Shown here: piece after piece, positions 50,464 through 62,923 of the stretch
How the letters are laid out: each line of letters opens with the position of its first letter
Position numbering within the stretch: the first letter of the stretch is position 1
Notes under the pieces: model-generated
Database searches by the model: none
What the model was told of the DNA's origin: nothing
What the model saw: the letters and a program-made list of their open reading frames with translations, nothing else
Source: Boswellia sacra
Taxonomy: Eukaryota; Streptophyta; Magnoliopsida; Sapindales; Burseraceae
Reading direction: 5' to 3'
Assembly (NCBI GenBank): GCA_013180625.2
Contig: SNVD02013917.1
Coordinates: forward strand, 1-64,000
DNA: 64,000 bases
Program-made: the position numbers and the translations under genes

Positions 50464-52033
50464 ATGTATGAGGAGACAGGTTGCTTTGATCCCAACTCCG
50501 TGGCGGAAGGTGCAGGTGCAGATCATGAGGTGTTTCCTCAACCTATGCTGAACCAATTTGAAGACAATAATCTAAAGCTCTCCCCAGACGAACTCTCCTA
50601 CCGTCACCCACACAACCACAACGCTCCACCTCAAGACGATGTTGCCGCTATGGAACTGGAACTCCAAAAGCATATGGCCTTCAACCTCGAAAACTGCAAT
50701 AACAATATGATGCCACCAGTTGTTGACGACCCAAATTATCATCAGGTTGTTGTTTCATATGATCACTCCAATTGGAACACTGAAATACAGGATGTAAGTA
50801 ACTTCAATGATGGCCATGCCCATAACCACAAGACCACCTTCAATATCAATATCTCCTCATCATTACCAGAAACTCTCTACTCCCAAACACAAACACCAGA
50901 CCTTCTGAACCTCTTTCACTTGCCCAGATCCATTTCCTTCGCAAACCCAAACCATAACCATAACCATCATGAGGCAGCTGGTCCTTTGGGTTTTAGTGGA
51001 GACCTGCCAGTTCCAGTTCCAGGTGCTAATAATTCAGATAGCGCATGCTCATCCGTTTTGTATGATCCATTGTTTCATCTGAACCTGCCCCCACAACCTC
51101 CTTTGTTCAGGGAATTATTCCAATCTATACCCCATGGCTACAACTTAATGCCAGGTGCTGCCTCCAGAGGTGGAGGTGGTAACTCTTTGTTTGGGGACGA
51201 AAGAGACTCAAGCGGAGGAGGGTTGTACCAAGATGGGGATGGCAGTGGGCAGTTTGAGTTCACTAGGGACATGGCTTGCATTGTGAGAGGAAGGGAAGCA
51301 GCTGGGAAGATTACCAAACACTTTGCAACGGAGCGCCAAAGGAGGGAACACCTGAATGATAAGTACAAGGCCTTGAGGAGTCTGGTTCCTAACCCAACCA
51401 AGGTACCCACCCACCCATATTTATATATATGTTGTTGATATTAATATATATAATTAATGAATTTTTGGATGGCATATTTATGTATGTATAGTTAAATTAA
51501 TTGACTCACTAAAACAAATGATATAATTATTAAAGACTGATAGAGCTTCCGTGGTGGGAGATGCTATTGAGTACATCAAAGAGCTCCTGAGAACAGTGAA
51601 TGAGCTGAAATTACTGGTAGAGAAAAAAAGATGTGGTAGAGAGAGAAGCAAGAGGCACAAGACAGATCAGGAGGACGGTGGGGAGGGCAACTTTAACTTG
51701 AAGCCTCTTGGTCTTGGTGAGAGTAGTAGTGGAGAGCAGTCATACAATGCGAATGCTAATGCTGCAGCAGCAGGATCGTTAAGGAGCTCCTGGCTTCAGA
51801 GAAAATCAAAGGATACTGAGGTTGATGTTCGTATCGTTGATGATGAAGTAACCATCAAACTGGTACAGCGAAAGAAGATTGATTGCTTGTTGTTTGTTTC
51901 AAAGGTTCTTGAGGACCTTCAGTTGGATCTTCACCATGTTGCCGGTGGCCACATTGGCGATTACTACAGCTTTCTCTTCAACACTAAGGTAGCGATTAGG
52001 TGGTCAATTATTTTAATTAATTCGTATTTATTG

Positions 52034-52082
<49 letters not shown>

Positions 52083-52207
52083 TTATCTAATTAATTTTGC
52101 AGATACACGAAGGTTCTTCTGTTTATGCTGGTGCCATAGCCAGCAAACTGATTGAGGTTATGGACAGACAATATGCAGCGGCTCCACCCACCAGTAGTAG
52201 CTATTAA
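50464..52207 (+). CDS. bHLH91: bHLH transcription factor of the bHLH10/89/91 (tapetum) clade
   Basis: Three exons (50464-51402, 51536-51988, 52103-52207) encode 498 residues. The N-terminal half is acidic and rich in Asn, His and Pro, with a Gly-rich stretch. The basic region starts HFATERQRREHLNDKY, with the E-box-contacting triad H286/E290/R294. The intron falls after VPNPTK, within the HLH domain, and exon 2 resumes TDRASVVGDAIEYIKELL. A conserved block after the HLH (VEKKRCGRERSKRHKT, SSWLQRKSKDTEVDVRI) and an ACT-like C-terminal dimerisation region (KLVQRKKIDCLLFVSKVLED) are diagnostic of the group. It includes Arabidopsis bHLH10/89/91 and rice TIP2/EAT1-type factors, which act with DYT1/AMS in anther tapetum and pollen development. 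Which of the three Arabidopsis paralogues it matches best is uncertain. Confidence 0.9.
52039..52080. repeat. (AT)21 microsatellite in bHLH intron 2
   Basis: Perfect dinucleotide run about 20 bp before the exon 3 acceptor; a likely length-polymorphic site. Confidence 0.95.
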
Positions 52208-52637
52208 TTAGGACTCAATTTGAAGAAGCTTGCTAGGATTTTATTAATATACTATTAACATGTCATCAAGTTCCAAGTTGAACGTTTGTTTTATTTATAT
52301 ATACGTTAGCATTTGTTTGAGCTATTTCAAGCCCAATATTAATTTTATTTTTATGGTTATAATTATATACATGTTTTCTTTCCTCACAAGTTTGATTTAA
52401 TAACATCGTTATTTTATTTTAATTTCACTGTTAATAACACATATTAAGTTAAATAATAATCATAATGTTGAAATCATAAATGACTGAAATAGTATATAAT
52501 AAAGTTGTTTTGAGGTGAGATTGAATGAGAATCAATCATAGTATGAAAAAGAAAAAGACGTTTTAACTTTGGTTCATGACAAACAACAACAGCTTCGATT
52601 ATATTGTTATCAGAAGAGATTAATGGGCGTGGTTTTG

Positions 52638-55040
52638 TCAGGCCACAAGCCACATGAAGAAGGCTGACCAGAGTGTAAGAGAGAAGGCTGCCACGGCATA
52701 AGTCCATAGCATAACCACAGAACATTCACTCTGACCAGTCTGGACCAATTGGGTAATAGTACCTGCACTCAGGTTTAAAATTTAATTAGTTGATGTGATG
52801 TGATTAGATTTAGATTATGATTTGAGATTCATTAATTGTGTGATCAGATTGGGCATGGGTAATAATAACATAACATTACCTATGTTCATCGCAGGTGGAA
52901 CTGCGTATTGAAGCATAAGGCTGAATTGATACAAGGAATTTGATTTCACAAACCCAAAGTGTTGTGCTGCTTTAACAACTAAAAGCCCCAGTGGAGGCTG
53001 AATAATGTATTTCACTGCTATGATACCTATAACAACTGTTGCACCAACTCCTGAGCTTTTCAGACCTGAACATACGTACGTATTTCACTAAATTAATAAA
53101 AACTACTATTAATTCTTTACACCACCAAATAACAACCTATTTATTTAGTTACTTACCTTTAACAAGGTTTGCTCCAACTATTAGGGTTATACATGGGATT
53201 GCTGCCTCCCTACATAAATATATAACAATTCAACTATTCATATTCACATATACATATTTGTCTTCTAAAACCAATGACTAAATACATTCCAAGTTGATAC
53301 ACAAATCTTACCCTAACAAAGCCGTGGAACTGTAGAGAACACGCAGGGGAGCGCTATCACCAATAATTGTCTTTCTGATTGGAGAAACTATTCCAATTAT
53401 TAACCCTGTGATCTATAGAAGAAAGAAAAAAACAAATTAAGCATGCTATTTTTAATTTAGCTTGAGATCGCTCACTGGAACAAATGTTGTTGAGGACACA
53501 CAACAGGATAGATTAACTAAAGTAAATAACAACCATAATATATGATCATACCGCTGCAATAGTAGATGGTGCCAAAATCTTTTTCAGGTTGATCTGCTCT
53601 GCAATTCTCTCAACATATTGTCTAATTTTTTCCAAAATGTGAACCTGTTAAACCAATTTTAGAACTATTACTTTACCCAGATGCCTTTAATTGATGGCTC
53701 AATTAAGTTACATATTGTTAATGTTCTTTGTTTGAAACAAATACTAACTCAGAATTTATCAGGTTATCAAGTGCTATTATGTACTGTATGAAAATAAAAT
53801 GATGTAACCTTAACTAAATATATAGAAATTAACCTTCACTTTAGCCCCTGTTGTATTGTGAAGTGGTTCAAGTTCTTGATCTGAATAGGTGTCTGAGCTT
53901 GGAAGGAAGGGTTGAGTAAAATTATTAATCTCTGGCGCTGCCAATGTATCGGAGGTTTCTCCTGCAGGAACATTTATAGTTGTGGAGTCGTTTGTCTCAC
54001 TTTCCTTTATTTGATTGTTTGAAGATACCCGCATAATAATATAAACATAAGTCCAGAGATAAATGGAGAGAATCTGTAATGATTATCAAAAAAAAAAAAA
54101 AAAGTTAAAAGGAATACTAAGCGAATATCATCAATTTAGGAGTCATTATTTGTGTTCATAAATCATAAGAATCCAATATATATAATTTTGTTTTGGAAAT
54201 TAATGAACAGGTTTGGGCATTCAATCTGAGAAGGATTTGAATTGAATTGTTATACTCATACGGCCATAGAAAGGGAGGCATAAGCCTCTGCATTTGTAGA
54301 GCAGGTGGATGAATCTCCAAAGGGACTATTTTGCTCCTCGCAAAGAGCTGGGAGTATGATCAAAAACAAGTTTCCTATATTCCCTGTCCACATCCACATC
54401 ATTGCTCAAGAGAATTGTAAAATTTTGAGCATCCAAATTAATTAATTAGTTAATGTATTTTGCAAAATCCCCACCTGCAGAACAACAACCGATGACAAGG
54501 CCTCTCAGTTGTTGAGGGGTTCCGCTGATTTTTACGACTAACCATCCAAGTGCAGAGCCGATAATGAATGTGAGGAGTATATTCACTGGCATGAACCATC
54601 TATAGTTCATATAATATAAACAAAATTTATCCAGTAACCACAAAAAAAAAAAAAAAAGAACAACACCAAATTAAAATGCACTAAAAACTATAAATCTTAC
54701 CAAGATTATAAAGATAGAAATGAACTCACAAGGTAACCAAACTTTCCAGAGTAATTGTCTCAGCCAGGTAGCTACAAATGATTGCAGGACTAAAAACATA
54801 AAATACCAACTGCATGTATATTAATTGCTGTTAATTAATAAGGGAAATCAACCAAAGTATTTGATTAATCTAATCTAATCATCTCAAATGAAATGCGTAT
54901 CTGACATTATTCAAATGGTTCCTCGCACTTGGCCCCAGCAGATTTATACGATCTAACGCCAGAAATAAGCCAATGGCAGTAACCAAGATTACTTTGAGAA
55001 CTGGCATCAGTGCAACCAGGAACAAATCGAGGAACTGCAT
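52638..55040 (-). CDS. PILS: PIN-LIKES (PILS) auxin transport facilitator
   Basis: ER-membrane carrier family that controls intracellular auxin. Ten exons (transcript order): 54906-55040, 54730-54809, 54475-54599, 54262-54383, 53840-54073, 53552-53644, 53312-53412, 53157-53209, 52880-53065, 52638-52762. They give about 417 residues, the usual PILS length. Two hydrophobic halves of about five helices each flank a hydrophilic loop (about 170-235). Conserved blocks include MQFLDLFLVALMPVLKV at the start, FMPVNILLTFIIGSALGW, GLVIGCCSAGNIGN, TLIVGANL, LQYAVPPAMNIGTITQL and the terminal SAFFMWLVA. The exon 5 donor is ambiguous: GCTAAA|GTGAAG or, two codons later, AAG|GTTAAT. The gene is convergent with the bHLH gene; the stop codons are 430 bp apart. 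Confidence 0.94.
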
Positions 55041-58000
55041 GGCGGAATTCCAATTCCTTCACCAGCTCACGACAACTTTGTTTGAGCTCCTATAAGACGA
55101 GTATTTTTGTAATGAGAAGATAATATAACCAGCACTAGCAGGACAAGGACAAACAACTTTCTTTTGATTTATAGAAGAGAAAAACAAATGTTCAACGAAT
55201 CAACATGAACCACAGAGCAGCGCAGAGATGGAATTAAATGTTGAGGTTGAAGACTTTCAAGACATGATGAAATACAATACTAACATTAATAGCAAACAAG
55301 CAGTGGATGATGCGTAACAAACATGACAAAGCATAAAAAGGCAAGACTCACAAAGAGGATAATTGGAGTGAGCTCAGGCGAGAAGTCAAGAAAGACAAAG
55401 TCCCCTGCGTCCGCTTTTTCTAATTGATAATTGAATTCAACTGCTATTCATTGCCTGCTATGATATAATGTATGGTCAAATTCCCCACTAATATGATGGA
55501 CATAACAAATTAAACCTGGTATCATTTTCATTACTTCTTAATCTTATCTATTCCTTTCGGATTCTGCTATGGTCCAGCAGCTGTTACGATTTTTTTTAAT
55601 TTCATTTTCAAGTTGTTTACAATTTTTTTACGTCTCTTTAAGTTGGTTGGCCATTGTTGTCCTCTGAAAAAAAATCTTGAAAGGCCACGTCTCAGTCTGT
55701 GCCGTAGTTATTGACCAATTATATATGAACTCTGTTGCCTTTACTATTTATCTCTGAGAGAGTCTGTCCTATCTCTCGAGTACACTAAGTGATTGACGTG
55801 ATTGGGCTGAGTAGTGTAACCAGCCAATGAGAGAGGGGAAAAAATAATATAAACAGTAATTTTTTTAGTTTTTATTTTCCACTTTTCACTTTTCTTATTG
55901 ACTGACTGCGCTACATCAAGGTGCGGCCAAGATATGATAGACTCTGTCTTAATTTGTTTATGTCATTCATTTGTTTGTTTCTTCTTTTAAACACTAATAT
56001 TGTTGATTGTTGCTCTTGGTTGTATTCCATTGAAGAACGGAACGGAAGCTTAGCTTAGCTGCCCTCTCCATCGATTCCACGGGTATTCCTACTGGGCAGC
56101 CTTGGAAGTCGGAGGATAATTGGCTGATTGTATTTGTATCTGCCGATTAAGTTAAATAAATAACAAAGATTAAGGAATTAAAAATACCGAAATTCACTGC
56201 TGGGCTAGCTGGCATGTAAATATAGGAAGCCCCCAACCCACCCAAATGCCGATCGAATTAATGAAGGCGGGTGGCAGTGGCAGGACAACTAGCTAACACC
56301 TCATGAAGATGCATAAAAGCTCGATCGATCTCATGAAGATGTAGATGTAGCGTTGCAAACACCTCCTCCCTAACGAGTAAGAGACCAATGGACGTCCACG
56401 TTAGTTTGATTTGATGAAATTAGCAACAGAGATTTTTATGCATTTCACACGCGGCTAGGTAGCTCCATTATATTTATATTTATATTGCAGTTGCAGGAGG
56501 ACCTTTATATGAATACATTTATTAAATATCCCATCACTCTCACCCACGCACTCACCAATCATTCACCAACTCTTCTCTTCTATTTCATTTCAATGCATCG
56601 AACACTAATAATCAAAAGCAAGCACCGCGGACAACGACCTTTAGTTCATTACTACAAGTTTTTAATTACCACGACACGTTGTACGTTCCCAAGTTTCCTT
56701 CTGACATGTGCCTGCCTTCTTCATTTTTGCTTTCAACAATGCACAGTAATAAGCAGCAGATATATACGTCATATGTTTGTCTGTTGCCTGCTTAAAAATA
56801 CACCTAATTACGGTGTTTGCTGCCTCTACCTGTTGGTCTTCGTCAAATAAGTATTTACTCTCACTCTTACCTAAATAATTACACTAAACTGTACAACAAT
56901 ACTACTACCACTACATCTTCTCAATTCATTTTCAAAAGCCCTGAACCCCTTTTCTTAAAATTATTTATTCATATTTTACCAAAACCTAAAGTTGGTCTTT
57001 GATTATATTTACTTCTATTATATTAATTAGAAGAGCATAACAGCGGTCAAGAGTTACTTAAAATTGCTAGATGTTTGTCGCAAATTTCACTGACAATGAG
57101 AGGATCTACACTTTCCATTTTTATCTTTCTAGTATAGATTTAGATCCCGTCACTGCAAAACTTGACATAGCTCCCTATCCGAACTGTTGAAATTAATAAA
57201 TCTCAATATATAAATGTGCATGACATTGCCAATCACAAATAGGTTATTGTTGTCCTCGATCTGCTTTTTTATTCAATGGGGTGTCAATATATCCGTCTAT
57301 GATGCTTGCGTTCTCATTATCATCATTAAAGTTTCTTTATTTTTTATTACCATGTCCATGGCCATCAAGAAGGAAATATCTATATTGTATTATACCCTAT
57401 CTCACGAAGTTTTTTCCCCATTCACCCCTCTTCTTCCCTTTTAAATTTATAGTTGTTGGCTCAGCATCAATGAAGACTCTTTAGGCTCTTCTCTTCGCTC
57501 ATGACAATAACCACGTAAAGCCATTTGGATTACTCACATGTTTAGTTGCAAGAATGGCTGCTAATCTGTTGGTCAAAACAGAATTTACTTGAGCCAATTG
57601 AAAGTGAATGTCTTACCCAAATAATTAATCTACAATTACTACATGCTTCGTCTTTTCATTGTAAAAATCCCCTAACCGTCTACTTACTTAAAACATTAAT
57701 AAAAAATTCAAACAAATTACAATTTTGATGCACTTTCCTTCCAATTATGCCATTGTCCACGGCTCCACGCCAGAGCCATTACTAACTGTTACTAAGATGA
57801 ATTATGAGCATTTACCAACAGATCTTGACTTGCTTGCTTGAGGCCATTCTTACAATTTCAACTTATAGATTTTAGTTTCAACCTTTAAATTCCTCAATCA
57901 AAGCTTTTATTTGGATAAACCCATTTTCAAGGATGAGGCAGTAACACCATCATCTTTCTCTAAATCAAAAAAAAAAAAAAAAAAAAAAAGCCATAGTTCT

Positions 58001-58347
58001 CACTGGAAGCTCAACATTGATGAATGATTATTGATGCATTTACTTGCGAAATATTTATTCGCCTTCTCATCTAGAATTACTAGCAAATTGCTGTTCTCCA
58101 AAGGCATTATATTACTTGACATGTAAAATGTTGTGTTCAACAAAATGTATGCCTAGTAGACGCAATTGACATATTGCAAAGATGATCGAGTATACCTGTA
58201 AATAGCCTGACAATCAAAACTGCAAACAAGTTTGGAAACGAGATTGATTGATCTACAATCATAATGGGAAATACAATAAGAATATAGCTTAAAATTGCTG
58301 AGGCAAGAACACAGAAATGACACCCTACAATCCCGAAAATATTCTCC
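55041..58347. other. Intergenic region, PILS to DCC1
   Basis: 3.3 kb with no recognised gene. It contains the PILS promoter side and the DCC1 3' flank. An A run of about 22 bp lies at 57968-57989. Short open frames at 56485-56850 and 57214-57484 have no family resemblance, and their codon use looks random. Confidence 0.5.
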
Positions 58348-59925
58348 CTATCTTGCACTAAAAATAGGTTCAGTATCGAGGGTAGGTTGGGTTCTTCGAG
58401 TATATTTGAGCAGCAAACCTTCCAGAGAAACTCCCGGAATATTAAGATCCCTAAAAATAAGTTCCAGTAAGTTAGGTTATATTTGGAACAGACCAAGAGC
58501 GTGGTAAAAAGAGGAAAAAGAACAATATGCGAAACAAAACCTGACATAGGGCTGTAAATCCTTCCACTCCCACTTTGGCCGCTCTCTAAAGAGGATGGAG
58601 AAACGTTCTGAGGGAATGGAAGGCAATGATGAAACACTAAAGGCACGAACCCAGGAGTCAACACCCAACTTCTCTACCAGAACTTCGCCCTCCAGCATCT
58701 CAAAACTCGCCTGCATCCCCTTCGGAATCTTCCTCCTCCATTCTTCCATAAAACTATCCATTTTTCTCTTGCCTTCTTTCAATATTTCTCTAGCAAAATG
58801 CACACATATTCGCCTCTCATCCAACCTCCACAAACAGCTTCTGCCTATCTCCTCATCCACCTTACTCCCATACATATGCAAACAATGGCACACAAGTTTG
58901 TGTGGAAAGCCATCCGATACCAGCACACTCACAACTTCATCTTCACTAAGCACATCCAATGACCAGTCATTCAACACCGAATTGTGCAAAAGCATCGTCA
59001 GAACTGTGTCCATGTATTTTTCATCGACAATTCTCCAATACCCATAGATTTCCAATGCTGAAAGAGCCAATAACCCACTCCTTAATTCATCATCACTAGC
59101 CTGAACCTTGTCAACAAGATCATCCCATGTATACATTCCTTTTGCTGCACTTCTCTCCATCCCCTCCAAATCCTCTGATTCTAATGTCTCGCTGAAGGTG
59201 TAAGGATTCTCTGATAGAAGTAATTTGAGCTTGTCAAGCCTGGGAGCAACCTCAACAAGTTCCATCGTACCAGGTGCAACTTTGATAACAGACGCAATAG
59301 CTTGCAGTTGATGACCTTCCAGATTCGGATCTTCTGAAATTTCACAGAATGCAGAATGATCTGATGGTGGTATAAGAAATAGAGAATTAGAAGTTCCAAC
59401 AAACTTGATGGCATAAGTTTTTGATTGAGTGCAAAGGACTGCATCTTCATTGGATTGTCCTCTTAAGCTTATCCTAGAAAAGAAGAAAACTGATTTGAGT
59501 AAAAAGAAGTTGAAAACAAGAGAGTTCAATAAACACTTCTTGAACAATTGGACACTGGTTTATATAGGGACGAATTCCCCGACAAGAAATATGAATAAAA
59601 GCCTAGAATCATGCTAATCAACCTAATATAATTTCATCAAATCCCATTGATTTGATCACAGCTAGGAAATCTTCTAACAAAGGTAAGGAAAATCAATCAA
59701 ATTAATTACAAGAATTACCTACAATCTCAAAAACCCTAAGAATTCAACTTTAGTCAATGCTTACCGCTGGTGGAGGATATCAGGAAGCAGTTTCTCATCA
59801 AGCTCGATAAGCATTAGATCATCATGAGGGCCAAAAAGAGGGTGATATGCAATAGAAATTGAAGAGGTGGGCCGGAGATTCAAGACTGCTTCTGCACCTT
59901 TGCAGCCTGAATGTAATTGTTCCAT
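58348..59925 (-). CDS. DCC1: Sister chromatid cohesion protein DCC1
   Basis: Subunit of the alternative CTF18-DCC1-CTF8 clamp loader, which works with PCNA to set up cohesion during S phase. Three exons (59765-59925, 58541-59473, 58348-58450) encode 398 residues. MEQLHSGCKGAEAVLNLRPT begins the N-terminal beta-rich part, which includes LLIELDEKLLPDIL-like and CTQSKTYAIKFVGTSNSLFL blocks. Winged-helix-like segments follow (MYTWDDLVDKVQASDDELRS and after). The conserved C-terminus, VSLEGLLLKYTRRTQP then EPIFSAR, is the part that contacts DNA and the catalytic polymerase in yeast and human homologues. Exon 3 is short and begins by completing the Arg codon after QPYV, restoring the family motif. 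An RFC3-like gene lies 29 kb away; proximity is probably coincidence. Confidence 0.94.
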
Positions 59926-62847
59926 TGCTTATCTTAACCAAATGAGATGGACGCGGCACATTACTCCCAACACCCACAAAAAATAATCAATGATCCATCA
60001 CTTGATCTAGGTTATCTCGTCAATAATTTTCAGCGTAAGAAGCTGCATCAAAGTAAAATAGTATTAAACAAAAAAAGGAAGAAACGTGCAGTAGTCAAAG
60101 GTCTAACCAATCAAAAATCTGCCAATAAAAGATTACTCAAAGATAAAGAGCAAATAAGAAAGAAGATAACATATTTGTACCTAAACATTGATTCAAAGGA
60201 AAAACCTTCTGCAGTTTGATTTGAATCCCAATTAATGAAACAAAAACACAACATTATCAAGTGACAGATATTTAAAATTAAAATTGATTAGAGGAAACCA
60301 ATTGCAATTAAACTTAGTTTTTTTTTTTAAGACCTCAAAATTCATCACTTCATGGCTTACCCTTTCTTCAAAAACCCTAATTGTTAACATAAAGATTAAC
60401 GAACCAATGCATATGATCTTTATTTTCTGAAATTATTCTCTGGGAAGCCAAACAGCAAAAGGATATTCATATTACACTTACATACACAAAAGGCAAATAG
60501 AGAAGAGGTCGATAGACAGACTTACCAATTTAATTTGCTTTTATTTTTGGCTGAAACCTACGAGGAGACGACAGGATAGGCGTCTGCTTCAAGTTCAGTG
60601 GTCCGATTCACCAGGCGCTTTTATTTGCTCCTTTTCCCGCCATTTTTTACAGGGCCCGTCAAATCCACTTCTGTGTTTACAAAATTGGGCTTACTTCATA
60701 TTGGCCCAGTCGAAGCAAAGTCTATTTGTTAAGTGAAAAGTTTGTTGTGTTTTAATTTATAGTAACGCTACGTTACCACTATTTTTTTTACAATCTGAAT
60801 TGATAAATTATCACTAACTAATATATAAAAAATAAAAATAAGTAAAAAGTTAAATTGAATTATATAATAGTTACTCATCTAATCATATCTTATCAACTCA
60901 AGTTGTATAAAATTTTAATTGTATGAGTTATAGGTCTAGCATTGTTCTTTAATTTAATCTCCTTCCCTATCCCTAATTAGATGTTCATATTAAACAATAA
61001 TTTTAAACATTAATGCTAAACTTATAACCTACATATAACTTAAATCCTATAATTCGAAGTAGCAGTGTACATGATAAAATTTTATTAGAGATAAAACTTC
61101 TTTCGTTCTTTTTTATTTTTCTTCCTTCAGTAAATTTTTGTCATTTAAACTGTCACATAAATTATAAAATTTGAGTTAGATATAGATTATAAGTTAAATT
61201 ATAAAATTTGAGTTAGATATAGATTATAAGTCTAATACTATCGAATTTCAAAACAATCTTTCCTTAAAAGTCCAAGTCTTCTTTTCTAATAAAGCTCACT
61301 CTCTTCATTTTTTAAATTTTTTCCCTTGCGTTTGCTTCATTTTAAATTTCAGCTAACAACTTCAATAAAATTCAACAATGCTCGGAGCCTACGAAACGAG
61401 AGAAGATAACTTCACCAGGTCATTTATTAAATAACTAATCTGATAGGGACCAGATTGAGGTTGTTACAATGCAATTTTATTTCTAGATGACATTCCGCTT
61501 TTGTTTTATCTGTTCGTAGTTAATTATAAACTTTAGGTTGAGACTATTGCCGACATTAATAACTCTCTAGTCTGCAAACCCATAATCAAATACCCATAAA
61601 TTTAATTACCAACAAAAAACAAAGTATAAAATTTTAATGTAATTAAATAAAAATTACTCTATGAACTCTGATTCTTATTTCTTATGATTATTTATTTCAA
61701 TTCCCTCTATATAAATTAAGTACTCAAATGAAATGAAAAACTTCTAATTTAACAACTATCAATCTCCACATCCAAGAGGCGTGTTATGATGCTCTCGGAG
61801 GTTAATAGAATAACTCAAGACATTTTTACCATAAAATTAACTATTTAAAATATGACTTTTTTTATTATTAAAAATAACGAAGTTGAACTACCATATTTAA
61901 TTTTTTAACTTTACAAACATAGGATATTTATTGAGAAATTTATTTTGCAATAAAAAAGGATTCGGGCTCCACATAAGAAACATGGCCGGTTGTTTACCCA
62001 TTACAGAATGTATTTGAAAACTTGAAAATTCATTTAAGTTGCGGCTTTTTTTAAGAATCGCATACAAGTTCAAGACTATTTGAAACATAACAATAAGAAA
62101 AAAGCAAATATTTTAAACATAACAATGATTAAAAAAAAATGCAAATAAAGGTTTTGCCTTGCGTGACCTGATCGAGATCGTATTTCTGTTGCAGTTAGAC
62201 GTGGAAAGAGATGATGATAACAGTAATTAAATTCATTGAAGACAGCAGCTAGCATAAACAGTTGAGAATAATAAGTATTGAATAAAGTTAAATCTAAAAT
62301 CTATATCTATACGACCAACCTTTTATATAATTTAAATTAACAAAATATTACTTGATAAATAATCATAATACTATGTAATGTAATTTTTTAATTATTTTTA
62401 TTTTTTATCTATAAAATCTCTTTTATTAATTTTTATTTTTTATTTATTTAACAATATTTTTTAATTTATATTATACAAATAATTGATTATAAAAATAATA
62501 TTATTTATATATATATATTAATAAATATAATTATTGATTGAGCTATATTATATCAATTTTATATATAACTTCCGTGAAAGATAGGCATCGTAAAAATAAA
62601 ATTTATAAAAAGCAGTAGCTGCTAGCAGGAGCAGTTGAGAACAATTAATGGATGAATTAAGAAAAAATTCAATATACATAGTAACGTGGGGAAAGAGCAT
62701 TCGTAAAAAACCTTATTAATTGCTATGCCGACAACTCCCATCTACCACTGCAAAACGGTATCAACACGTGTTATTAAATGATTGGAACACACAGGCAAAA
62801 TTAGGCCCAGCACAGCTTGGAATTGGGAATCCTGATTCCTTCGAGCA
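59926..62847. other. Intergenic region, DCC1 to CER1
   Basis: About 2.9 kb, strongly AT-rich from 60740 on. A 90-codon open frame at 59947-60219, just upstream of DCC1 on the other strand, is Lys-rich and resembles no family; it is probably chance sequence in the DCC1 upstream region. Nothing else is recognised. Confidence 0.5.
61158..61231. repeat. 37-bp tandem repeat, two units
   Basis: AAATTATAAAATTTGAGTTA and the following 17 bases occur twice head to tail, starting at 61158 and 61195, differing only at the last base. Confidence 0.9.
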
Positions 62848-62856
62848 TTATATAAG
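62765..62856 (+). promoter_or_regulatory. G-box and TATA box upstream of the CER1-like gene
   Basis: AACACGTGTT, a palindromic CACGTG core at 62765-62770, lies about 80 bp upstream of TTATATAAG (62848-62856). The start codon is at 62924. The spacing fits a core promoter with an ABA/bZIP-type site, in keeping with the drought induction known for CER1 genes. Confidence 0.55.
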
Positions 62857-62923
62857 ACCCTAGCTGCCCAAAAGACAAACCAAACAAATTAATCAGGATC
62901 GTACGAGCTCTACTTCTGTCACT

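Noticed and set aside
58595..59047. 150-codon plus-strand frame
   Set aside because: Antisense shadow of DCC1 exon 2.
59947..60219. 90-codon Lys-rich frame just upstream of DCC1
   Set aside because: No recognisable family, AT-driven Lys/Asn/Ile content, and it sits in the expected DCC1 promoter/5' UTR.
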